This document shows, piece by piece, positions 11,131 through 57,100 of a stretch of 64,000 nt of DNA. Every line of letters starts with the position of its first letter. Position 1 is the first letter of the stretch. The notes beneath the pieces were generated by a model. The model worked only from the letters and a program-made list of their open reading frames with translations. It was not told the DNA's origin and searched no databases. A program made the translations under genes and the position numbers. Origin of the DNA: Taeniopygia guttata. Its lineage: Eukaryota > Chordata > Aves > Passeriformes > Estrildidae. Location: positions 41,726,001 through 41,790,000 of the forward strand of contig NC_133030.1 of the NCBI RefSeq assembly GCF_048771995.1, read 5' to 3'.

Positions 11131-14011
11131 CTCTCTAGACAAGGACAGCTTTGAACCCAGTGCTGACAGAGACAACAAAGAGCATGCTTCTGTAATAGAA
11201 ATGGAGGAGAAGTAACACTTCTTTAGAGACTAAGGGATTAACAACAAACATTGCTTCTACTGAGATTCAAGTTGTCCAGGACACAGGAGAAGGCTGAAGT
11301 AAGGCTAAGACTGAAGAAAGAACCTAGTCAGCCCAATACATGTGCCTGGATGAAGGATAGATTTGCACACAAATGGGAGAAGTGGAAAAGTTCAGGCCCA
11401 AGGATAAGACAGATGAACTATGGAAAAGGAAAAAGGATGAGCTGGATCAGAAAAATGTGAGAGAATTCAAGGTTTCTAATGTTTCTCTCCCCAGGAAACC
11501 ATCTGAATCATGGAGCTGAGGAAAGCTTACATAAAGCCAGATTTTTTTCCGGTGAAGACAGGGTGAAAATATTGCCAGAAATTAGTTAGAGAGGTATTGA
11601 GTAATACAAGTAACTACTGATGTATAAGAAACTTCAGTGTATATCTGCAAAGCCCCTATGTCTATACCTTTATATCCTGACAATGGTCAGAGCATTAACT
11701 TTGTATGAACTATTTCTAATCACCCCTCAAGGAGGCTAAAAATGATAAAGGTGCCACATGCTGTAGGGTGGACCTCAGGCTGATAAACTGATGGTCTTGT
11801 CAAATTGGGCTGTGTGTCTAGCTTGAGCTAGAACACCCAAATAACCCACACCCCTCTACCTGTCCTTGGGCAGCGATGCAGAGCTGGGTCTGAAGGAAAA
11901 AGAGAGAAATTGTGGTGCACAAAGAGCTGTCAGAACATGGGCTCAAGTTGAGAAGCAGCCCCTGTGCATATCCACACCCTCTGTGATCTCTGGGCAGTTC
12001 TTTAGGCAGAAAACAGGGTGCACCTCCTCACACTGATGCTAGTACCACACAGAGGTACTTACAACATTTGAGAGGGCTTTAGACCTGGTGGATTTATTTC
12101 TTCAGCAGACTGCAGCTTGGAGCCACATAACCCACACAATGTCGTTCTGCCTCAGAGATGTTTGGGGAGGAACTTCTTTCTGGAGAAATTTGAAACATAT
12201 TACAGAGAACTTGAGAATTAGAGAAATCATAATAAAGTTCTGAATAATTTATTGGCAAGATGATAGCTTGAATTTTTACCCTAACAGACCCAGTCATGCT
12301 GAGGCACAGCTTGTGTAACTCCAGGTTGAATGCTGGGGAAGGAAATTGCATATCATACCTGGGGAGCCCCAGTGGGGTGGGACAGAGGTCAAACCAAGAA
12401 TTGGCTAATGCAGACAAGACAAAACCAAAGTTTGAGGTGGTAGGATTGTCTAATATATCCCTGACAAGGTGTACAGTGCAACCTCCCCACCCTCTAGGAG
12501 TGAAGCTGGCTGTACAAGGTCAGCTCACGGATACAGGCAGCTGCTGAGAAAACCCTGGAGGGACCCTCAGCAGGGGCTCCTCCCTCCTCTGCTTGGCAGC
12601 TGCTTCTAAACTGAGGGTCTCATTCCTGGCTCCTGTCTGAGCTACATGCCTGTAGCAGGCCATGTACCTACTGATGTGGACCCCCACTCAGGGACTTGAC
12701 TTCACAGCCAGAAATTGAAGCTGCTTCATCCCCATCAACTTGTCTGGTGGTGTGGACTGAAGGCTGAGCCTGGCTACAGCCCACAACTGCTCTGCTTGCC
12801 TTGCTCAGGTACAGTGAGATGGGGCCAGGGCTGGGGGAAACCTGCTCTGATGACTCTTAACACATTTGGTTCCCAGCTTGCTGTCTTTTAGAAAGTAGCT
12901 GGTCACCACAGTGCCCTGGTAGTCTTCATTCAGTTCTTCTGAACCATTTACATCTTTGTGGAGATATGAGTTTCTTTAAAATAATGGCTGGAAATACAAC
13001 TACCTTGCTGCTCTAACATGAGACAGTCTCAGCAATCCTGACATCACAGTGGAGGTGCCTTGGTTTTCTCAGGGAAGGCATGATTTTCAGCATCTGCAGC
13101 AGCCCCAGTTCTTTGGCTGGCCAAGATTCTAAACCAGGATTTCCAAAGTATGCAGGGCATGGCCTTTGGGCAGTCCAAAATACTTATGGCCATCCTGGAC
13201 AGATACCACAAATTTCAGAGACAGTCCCTGCCCTTGTTTCACCATGTACCTGGCACTGGGCAGCCTTCTCCAGAGACCAGGACAGCTTTCCCCTGGGAAC
13301 AGGTTCCCCTTCATGGGAAGACTGGAGCCATTTAGCCTGATGAACCGGCCCAGAGGCCTCCAAAATGGAGAAGAGGAGAAATAAGGAACTGCTTCTCCTC
13401 GAAGCTGAGGCAGAAGATGGACTTTTCATGCTGATGTGGAGCTATAGTTCCAGCCCCAGTTTGATATTCCACTGATGAACTGGCCCCATGAGCAGGCTGC
13501 AGGAGCCGTGCTGAGAGCTGTTGATCGCTATCGCAGGACATGCACTGGTGGGGCTCTTGCCTCGGGTTGGGCAAAACTGGGGAAGTCTTATGGTTTCTCT
13601 TCGTTTAATGTCTTTGGCTGGGGTAATGCTGGCAGGGATGAGGTGTGTGGTGTCTTGCCCACAGATGATAAAAGGCAAGTTAACAAGAAACTGTGTGGTT
13701 CAGAAACCCTGCTCATGGGCATTGGGTGTCTGGAGAGTCCAAGCAACTGTTCCACTTCTCTGATGGCATGAAGCTGAATGCTTCTCCAATGTGCAAAGCT
13801 TCCGGCTCAATATTATTAAGGAACACTGCTCAGTTTTAATTCTTAGTTTACCCCTGTGGGCCCTAATTTCTCTTCTGGCCTCTTATTTCTCTCAGAATAT
13901 GGGATGAGCAAGAAACCCAGAGAACCCGTGGTTTCCCTACACGTAAGCCTTGAGCATCTCTCCTCCGGGGCCGGTGCCCCACGCCGTGCGTATTTATGAA
14001 AGCAGGGATGC
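11131..14011. other. Intergenic, proximal upstream region of VSX2
   Basis: No gene or repeat is recognised. Frames up to about 100 residues occur near 13100-13770 but look random. Proximal VSX2 control sequence may lie here, without clear motif clusters. Confidence 0.5.
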
Positions 14012-14041
14012 CTCCATCCCTCCCTCCCTCCCTCCCTTCCT
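14012..14041. repeat. (CCCT)n tract before the VSX2 promoter
   Basis: Pure pyrimidine CCTCCCTCCCTCCCTCCC lies about 240 bp upstream of the TATA-like box. Homopurine/homopyrimidine tracts of this kind can form triplex DNA; any role is speculation. Confidence 0.85.
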
Positions 14042-14205
14042 AACCCCACCTCCCCAGCACGGCTGGAGGCGAAGCGGGGCCGGGGCCTGCGGGGCCGGGC
14101 CGGCCCTTCTTTGCGCAGGGGCGGGCGGCAGCCCCAGCCCGCCGAGGAGCGGCCCCGCCGCCGCCGGTGCCGGCTTTTTGGCATCCCTAATCGCGGCTGG
14201 CCCCT

Positions 14206-14322
14206 GTGATTGGCTGCGCGGCTCTGACCCCGCTCGGGCTCCCGGCTGGGCGGATAAAAGGGGCCTGAGCCGGGGGCTCCCAGGCATTCCCGGAGCGGGC
14301 ACCAGGGACCGCTGGCCGCAGC
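14206..14322 (+). promoter_or_regulatory. VSX2: VSX2 core promoter and 5'UTR
   Basis: An inverted CCAAT box (GATTGGCTG, 14208-14216) lies about 40 bp before a TATA-like GGATAAAAGG (14252-14261). The ATG is 62 bases further on, so the predicted start of transcription is near 14285-14295 with a very short 5'UTR. Box positions are read directly; the start site is inferred from TATA spacing. Confidence 0.6.
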
Positions 14323-35517
<21,195 letters not shown>

Positions 35518-36870
35518 GGGGAACAGAGGTGGCAGAAGCCAGCCCCGACAGACACTGTGTCCTCTGGGGGCCATGTTCCCCCTTGGACTGCCAGGTGTCC
35601 CTGGCCACCCCTGCCAGGGAGAGGGGCCCTGGTCTCTGTGTCTGGGGCTGCCTGGCAGGGGTGCCCACTGCCTGCTCCCCTTGAGCATACCCCTGCCCCT
35701 CGCTTCCTCACCCCCCACCCCTTCCTTTTGGGGCACTGGGAAGTGTCACATCATCACTGCCACCAATGACACTAGGGCTCTGGTCCTTCAGCCTCACAAC
35801 AGGGGTTTCTCCTTCTGCTGCAACCCCAAACCCCATTTGCTGTCCTGAAGCAAGCCCATTCCCTGCTGCCATGCCTCTTCTTGGTGCACATCTCTGCCCA
35901 GTGCTGCCCAGGCCCGTTCCCCTTGTACCCTGTCCCACCGTGCCCCAGGCAGACACGCCACCTTCTGCTGGCCATCACCTCTGCCTGTGGCCCAGGCTGC
36001 AGCAGGACAAGCCCATGGCAGTGCTTGCATGACATGATAACCATCCATCTAGGGTGGTTTGCACCTTCCGCCCATCTCTCCCTGCTCAGCACTAAAGTCT
36101 GCTGGGGAGGGACTGCAGCTTAAGAGCAGTTATGTTTTGCCTCCCTTTGGCAGGGAGAGGCAGGTTTAGCCTACAGGCACGACACCCTGGTCCCACCTGG
36201 CACCCTGAGCTGACCTCAGCCCATTTCAGTGGCTCCTACAGGGCTGGGTCTGACTCTGCCCTAAACACCAAAACCCTACACCCCTGCTGAGGGGATGAAT
36301 GGTGAATTTATTTATTGAATACATTACTCCAGGTGAGACAACACCATCCACCTAATGTATTTATTCAATTAAATTTGTCCAGTGCACCCTCTGAGTGTTA
36401 AAGGGAATGACAGCCATGCACATCCACCCTGATACACCCTATAACATGTACACACATCCCATAGGAGCACGTGCAGACCCACACAGCCAAACTCCCTCCA
36501 TGGCACCATCACCTTTCCATTGCAGTAAAACACTATTCCCCCTCCAAAAGCTGTAGGACAGTGACTTCCAGGTGACCTTTTCTGTCCTGCTTTCAGCTGT
36601 GAGCACCCTTTCCCCAGAGCTCCTGTTTTTCTTCCATCAAAGGTTAAGCCTAGTCATCCAACTCCTGTTTGTCTTTGTCCCCCGATCGTTTGACGTGTTA
36701 GATGATAGCCCATGGAGTGTAAATAATGTATATACAGTGAGAAAATAATTCAGTATTGAGGTGTTTGAGATATGGACCTGTAACAACTTCTAGTCATCCA
36801 GCATCTGTGATTTATGTGCCATTCTCTGTAAAGATATGAAGAAGAATAAAACTAAACAGGAATACTGTGT
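35518..36870 (+). other. VSX2: VSX2 3'UTR with polyadenylation signal
   Basis: About 1.35 kb follow the TAG stop without a recognisable gene. A canonical AATAAA lies at 36845-36850. The AT-rich last 200 bases before it are a typical 3'UTR end. The cleavage point, some 10-25 bases further on, is inferred. Confidence 0.75.
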
Positions 36871-37360
36871 ATGAGTTCACTCACCAATGTTCAAGGAGGG
36901 CAAATTCAGCCAAAGCTGAGAGGGAGTTGGATGTCATGCTGTAGCCAGAGAGAGGTAAGAGATCCAAAGCAGCCCAGAGGTCTGCACTTTCCTCCCCAGC
37001 GAGGCATGGAAGAGATGGGGCTTGGGTCTCTCTGCAGTGAAATACAAAACTGAAAGGGGTGTGCTTGTACTTGGAGCAGAAGTTACAGCCTACAACTGGT
37101 GAAAGAAAAAGTCACTTCAGCATCCAGAGCACCTCTGATGCTTTGGGTCATCCCATATCACATGTGCCCTGGTGTTCAGAGTCAGACAGACCTCCAGGCA
37201 AGCTCAGCCTCTGCCAGGAACAGGCTGCAGGCCCTGCTGGCCTGAGGAGCTGAGGCAGCAGCCGGACACTAAATCTGCAGAGGAGCTGGTTGAGAGGGAA
37301 GGGCACCCATGGGATTTCCAGCAAGGTGAGCTCCAATTCGAGAGCAATGGAAGCCTATTC
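36871..37360. other. Intergenic between VSX2 3' end and LTR
   Basis: About 490 bases of unique sequence with no recognised element. Confidence 0.6.
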
Positions 37361-38300
37361 TGGGTTACCAGGTGCAGTGGGCTTAGTGCTGGCCAAACAC
37401 CAATGCATCCCCTAGAATTATTTACCCATTTCCTGCTGTGAGATGGATTAGGAGGAGGGCAAAACAAACTCAAAACTTTAAAGGGTATAAAGAAAACTTT
37501 ATTAACAGAATTAAAAGAAAAATATAGAAAGGAAATCAGAATAAACCTTCAGAAGACTTCTCCTCCCCCCACACCCTCTTTTCTTTCCCACTGAAAATGT
37601 AAAGAGACAAAACCTGGGACTTTCAGTCAGTTTGCCACCTGTAAAACAGTCTTTCTTCAGTTCTCTTAGGGAGAGGAGTCTCTCTTGCCATGCCATGGAG
37701 ACTTCTCCACAAGAAACAGCTCTCTCATGGTTTTTAATTTCCACATATAGCAGCTGCCCGGAAATTTGCAATCATGAAGTCCCTCCATATCTTGCAGCCT
37801 CCCCACAGCTGTGTTTATGGGCCATGTCAATTTATGGGCTATTATTTTAAGGATGAGCTGCTGTAGAATAAAAGCAAAAATTCCTTTCATCCATCTCTGG
37901 GAACAGAAGTCTTCTTCTTTCTATTCCTGGGCAAGGTTTCTTCTCTCATCTCAAGATTCTCATTGGATCACAGCTGCTGCAACATCTGCTTATTTCAACA
38001 TGGATGCTTCTGCTCATGGCTGTGGTTAGAATGCTACATTCTCCCCAATGCATTCCACGAATTACAGGGAAAAAACAAAGTCTGATATATCAAATATATC
38101 TTCACCATAGCCTTACAAAAGAATTTCAGCCCAAAACTAAGGCATCTCCTCAATCCCCTCCTGTCTAGAATTTGACTCCTTCTTCACTGATTTCAGTGTC
38201 CCATGTTGTTTGCTCTACGTGTCTTCACACTTTCCTTTTCCTGATTCGGGAGAGAACTGGTGTTTGTCGGCTCGTTTGTTCTCAAGCTTAATCAGTTGAA
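37361..38300 (-). mobile_element. Probable solo LTR of an endogenous retrovirus (fossil)
   Basis: Read on the - strand, the sequence ends with AATAAAGTTTTCTTTATACC, then TCCTAATCCATCTCACAGCA and a short tail. I recognise this as the 3' part of passerine endogenous-retrovirus LTRs. No internal retroviral coding sequence is adjacent, so it appears to be a solitary LTR. The 37361 end is approximate, the upper end is uncertain, and the class (ERVL or ERVK kin) is not resolved. Its presence between VSX2 and ABCD4 suggests insertion within the bird radiation. Confidence 0.55.
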
Positions 38301-38560
38301 ACAGTTTTTATAGAGCTCTACAGCGCTGAAAGGCTGATCTCACCCAGGCTCTACATCAGAGATCGCTCACCGCGCCTCTCACCCGCAGTCCCGGCCATGG
38401 CGCCCCGGCGGCTCCTGGCCTCGGGCCTGCCCCAGAGCCCGTCGCACTGCAGCCCAGCCAGTCACTGCACAAAGGCCGAAAGCCAAGAGAGCTGTCCCGG
38501 GCTTTATTCGTTTATAAACCTGCTTTGCCACAGAGGCGTGTGCAACCCTTTTAAAGTGGT
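38301..38560. other. GC-rich patch beside the LTR
   Basis: A locally CpG-rich segment (about 38365-38500) flanked by AT-rich DNA. On the - strand it has TTTATAAACGAATAAAGC. It could be further LTR sequence or a separate element. I do not recognise it. The 91-residue frame across it resembles no family I know. Confidence 0.3.
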
Positions 38561-39234
38561 TTAACTGGGTGTCAATCTTCAAAACCAGCCAGCTGATTGC
38601 TCTGTCAGGACACACAGGGAGCCGCCCCTGGGTTCCTCCACAGCAGAAAGCCAAACTTTGTTCAACCAGTCACCTGCCCTGCTACGAGAATCTGGGAATG
38701 GTCTGGTGGAAAAACCTAACCTCTTCCAGGGATAGGAAAAATGCTGAGGTGCATAGGAAATAAGAGATTCGTGGAACAATTAGGCTGCTTGGGCCTGACT
38801 TTGTGGAGAGGCTGTAGGCCCAAAGGTCCCCAGGGGGACAGGGCCCTTGTAGGTTCCCACCCAGCTCAGGGTGGCTGTGGCACAAAACAGGTGTGTGGTC
38901 TCCCACACTGGTGTCCAGCCTGTCCACCAAACATACCAGCTCCACAGATTGTAAGTGGTGTTGCACTTTGAAGAGCAAAGAGGAGATCTACCAACCCTGT
39001 CATCTCTACTGTTGATTCCTTAGGTATCCCTGGCTGAAAACTACCCTACTTGCAGGGAGAGCCTTTCTCTGCTCTTCTCTTTTGCCCCCTAGGAAGAAAA
39101 GGGAATTTGGTCAATGACATTAAGGAATCCTGCAAATTCTACCTTTAAAAACTACCTATATAAGGCCTGAAGGAAAGGCAGGAAAAAAAAAACCTGTTTG
39201 GAGGCAGAGAGGCAGCAGAGCTCTGCTATGGTGG
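38561..39234. other. Intergenic before the ACSS1-like relic
   Basis: This is where further upstream ACSS1-like exons would be expected. I looked for the conserved WWQTETGG and PFFG blocks and did not find them. Nothing else is recognised. Confidence 0.5.
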
Positions 39235-41185
39235 GTGGTGGGAAGTCCTGGAAAAATTGATGTCTCAGGACCTCTTTGCATCTCAAAAGCCTGGCCCAGT
39301 ATGGCACGAACCATTTACAATGATCACAAGAGATTTCTGGAAACTTACCTGACTTATCCAGGTAAGGAAAACATGTGGCAAGACACTTGCACACATTTGG
39401 CTGGGTATGGTTGGGTCCACTTGCTGGCTTTCTGTATGGGGCAGGATTCAGGAGAGCTGGTATTGCTCCTCTGTTCTTCCAGAGACCCTCCACAGTCCTG
39501 AGGCCTTTTATCTCCCCAGGTCTGGTATCACACGACTGCCCCTTCCCAACTGGATCACACATTGTTTTGGCAGTGGATTTGTCCTTCTGCCCCCAGTCCC
39601 CTTGAGCACAGGCGTCTTGCTGCATCTCTTGCAAACCCTGTCAGCCGCTGGGGACTCACCCAGACGCACCGAACAAGCCCAGGAGTGTGTGTGTCTTGAT
39701 GTAATACAAAGAGAAGCAGCAAGACCACAGGCACCTGCACTGGAGCAAAGTGCTCCCAGCACATGGTGATGAGACAGGCACAGCATTAGCCAGTACACTG
39801 CAGAATGAGGGCAGGAGCCTGATGATAGAGCAGATACCAACACAGGCAGAAGACTAACAAGGAAGGCAGGCACATTTACCCTGAGCAGTTGAGGAAGAAG
39901 CAGAGTACCTGAAGTACCTGGCCCTGAAGCCAACAGAGAGGAGGAAGGGAAATGTGAGAGTATGGCTGCTGAGCAGCTCACATACTCCCTCCAACAAGTG
40001 ACTATGGCATGGTTCCGGCTACTGCAGGACTTTTCTTCACTGGGGATGGTGCATATCGTACCAGTGAGGGCTACTACCAGCTAACAGAACAGCTGGACGA
40101 TATCATTAGCACCAGTGGACACCAGCTGGGCACTGCAGAGGTGAGAATGTTGTGGTAAGAGATGTGGGTGGGAGGTAAAACCATCCAAACTAAAGCAGTC
40201 AGGGGCAGCAGGAAAAGACGAGTGCTTGCAGACCTACTGAGGCAGGAAGGAAAAAAGGCAGAGGCCATCTGAGGTCTTTCGTTTTCTCCCTGCATTATTG
40301 TGGGCTGCAGCAGCCAAGTCAGGTCAGGGCAGCTGCAGGTGGCAGACAGCCTGCCAAAAGCATGGATTCAAACCTCTGCCCTGTTCTCTTCCAGAATCAC
40401 CATGTGGCAGTGGCAGAGACTGCTGTCATTAGCTACCCACATGAGATCAAGGGAGAAGGTAAGATGCTTTCCTTCCTGCCCCAAAACATCTCCCAGGGCT
40501 GTGGCACTGCAGTGGGAAGAGGCACTGGTAGCAATGCTGTGTCCACACCATACAGCATGTTAGTGGGGATCTCAGCACAGCCATCACAATCTGCACATGC
40601 CCACCAACCAGATAGGCTTTGCCTAAGGTGGCAGCAGCATAGGGTGGCAACAGCAGTACTTCTGTGTGGTCAAAAGCATGCAGTTTTGGCTACAGAGCAT
40701 CCCCTGAGGCTACCAGCAGAGAGGGCCTCTCCTGGCCCTAGGTCCAGGCAGGTCTCTGGGGCACGGTATGCACTGCTCTGTAACCTGGTGATCCTTCTGC
40801 CAGGAGCCTATGTGTTTGTTATTCTGAAGAAGGCCAGTGGCTACACATAGGAGACTCTTGCTGCCGAGCTACAGGAGCTCATCTCAAAGAAGATTGCTAA
40901 GTATGCAGCTCCAGATTATGTTCAGGTAACACAAGCAAACTGGTCCAACACCCACACTGGCAGATTGACTGGGCCCTTTCTCTCAGCTTTGACTCTGCTC
41001 TCCCCATTATAGGTCACACACCAGCTGCCTAGACACGCTCGGGTAAGATTATGCGTTGGGTGCTATGGAAAAGTGGCGGACAAGGCCAGTGAGCCTGGGG
41101 ACCTAACCACCCTGGACACCATGAGGCTGTGCAGCAGATCATAAAAGGACACAAGCATCTTGTGGAGCAGCAGAAGGGCCATTAG
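39235..41185 (+). pseudogene. ACSS1-like acetyl-CoA synthetase pseudogene, 3' exons only
   Basis: Five exon-like blocks with intact GT/AG sites resemble the C-terminal third of ACSS1 (acetate + ATP + CoA to acetyl-CoA): about 39235-39361 (SGPLCISKAWPSMARTIY), 40028-40140 ([18 protein letters not shown], then SGHQLGTAE), 40395-40458 (VAETAVISYPHEIKGEG), 40804-40925 (SKKIAKYAAPDYVQ) and 41013-41185. Breaks are visible: an in-frame TAG at 40848-40850, a one-base loss near 41031 just before the TRSGKIMR catalytic-lysine motif, another frame change near 41120, and about seven codons missing at the start of the third block. Upstream exons are not found. Introns are kept, so this is an unprocessed relic, not a retrocopy. 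ACSS1 rather than ACSS2 is favoured by the KIAKYA and LGTAE stretches. Confidence 0.85.
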
Positions 41186-41679
41186 CCTGGCTCTGCCAGC
41201 AGCAGCCTCCTCCTTTTTCACTGCAAAACCAGAGAAACACCCAGAAAAGCCACTAACAAGTGGTGGCCAGTAAGTTCTCAGATCACACCTTCACTGCAGT
41301 CTTGGAGTGACCTCTCCACAACACAAGAGACCCTCAAAACCTGTCTCAGTACACCCATGTAGACAGAGGAGAGAACATGACTCATCATAGGCAAAAGAGT
41401 AAGGGGAATTAAACTGTTTCATTCCATGAAAGCAGAGGGCAGAGAGCCCTCCTTGAGGTTCCTTGTGCCTTGCACTAGCTGCAGAGGCAGAAGCAGGTAG
41501 GATGTTCAGCCCTGGATAGGGATACTACTCTCACCTCTGCTTTGCTCTTTTGCAAAAGTCTTGTCCAGGACCATTGCCAATATACAAGCATCTCCCCCAA
41601 AGCAAACCCCAGAAAAAAACACATGCAACAGTCTGGTAAACAAATATTCACTCTTCTCCATTAAACCAGTTTGAAAACA

Positions 41680-42232
41680 GTCACCAGAATTTAATACAAA
41701 AATGTTCCTTTCACCTGTAGCCATGCATTATGAAGAGAGCAGAGACATGCCCCTTCTCTCCTCCCCTTACCTCCTGATGGAAAACACAATTCTCGACAGA
41801 GCCCCAAGGTACATAAATCTGCTCTGCAGAGCTGTGTCGAAGACAGAGCAAGGCACAGAGGGCAGAAAAGGAGGCTGCATTCTAGCTTCACACCAATGTA
41901 TCCCAGACAAAGGGGAGGTTTCTCTGGCTATTGTTTTTACAAGACCCATGAACAGCATCTTCCCTCAGGGCGGCCAAGCAGCTCAGCTGCTTTCTCTCAT
42001 GAGAGCCAGGGAGGCAGAAGGAGGCTGGGAAAAGGGTGGCATAGTAATGTCTACTCTTGGCAAAACTCCACACCATGAGTTCAGACATACTGTGTGTCCA
42101 TCAGCAAAATCCAGAACTGGTCTTGCACTGCTTGACACAGCTGCTGGCTTGGCAGCTCCATGTCTGCTATTGTATTGAGAGCTCTTCCACACATGTGCAG
42201 GTTTTGTGGCTGGCCAGACAAGGGCGTATTCT
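41680..42232 (-). other. ABCD4: Probable ABCD4 3'UTR
   Basis: After the TAA stop on the - strand there is unique sequence. An ATTAAA hexamer at 41695-41690 could be the polyadenylation signal. The extent is inferred from that hexamer only. Confidence 0.4.
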
Positions 42233-56552
<14,320 letters not shown>

Positions 56553-56850
56553 GGGCGCCCTCCTGACCGGAGCAGCCCGTCCGGCCCGTTCCGCCCGGCC
56601 CGGCCCCGCGGGCGCTGCACATGAATATTCATCACCTCTCCTCGCCCGGCATCAGCCCCGCCCGCGGGCGCCGCCGCTGCCGCCGCTTCCGTGTGCGGCG
56701 TCACACGGAGCTCCGCCCCAGCGCCGCCGGCCGGGAGCGCCCCCTGGCGGCAGCCGCGCTGACCGCGGCACAACGCCCCCCGGCGGCGCCGCGCGGCTGT
56801 GCGCGGTCAGCGCCCGCCCGTCCCGCGCGGTCCCCACACAGCGGAGCCGG

Positions 56851-56977
56851 GCGGGCCATATCCCGGCGGGCCATATCCCGGCGGGCCATATCCCGGCGGG
56901 CCATATCCCGGCGGGCCATCCCGGCGGGGGCCATCCCGGCGGGCCCTCCCGGCGGGCCCTCCCGGCGGGCCATCCCG
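56851..56977. repeat. GC-rich minisatellite upstream of ABCD4
   Basis: Nine head-to-tail units are visible. The first four are perfect 15-mers GCGGGCCATATCCCG (56851-56910). These are followed by 13-15-base variants GCGGGCCATCCCG, GCGGGGGCCATCCCG, GCGGGCCCTCCCG (twice) and GCGGGCCATCCCG. The array begins about 300 bp upstream of the ABCD4 start codon. Confidence 0.95.
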
Positions 56978-57100
56978 GCGCGGTGGGTGTACTCGCGTCC
57001 CTCACCCCCTCCCCCACGCCTGCTCCCAGAGACGGGCCGTGGTGCCGGGCAGGGTCCAGGGCCGAGCCGCAGGCTGCAGGGCCGGAGAACCCGGGCACTG

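Noticed and set aside
38379-38654. 91-residue - strand frame in the GC-rich patch, possible small membrane protein
   Set aside because: It has a short hydrophobic stretch but no recognised family, and it lies in a patch that may be part of a mobile element.
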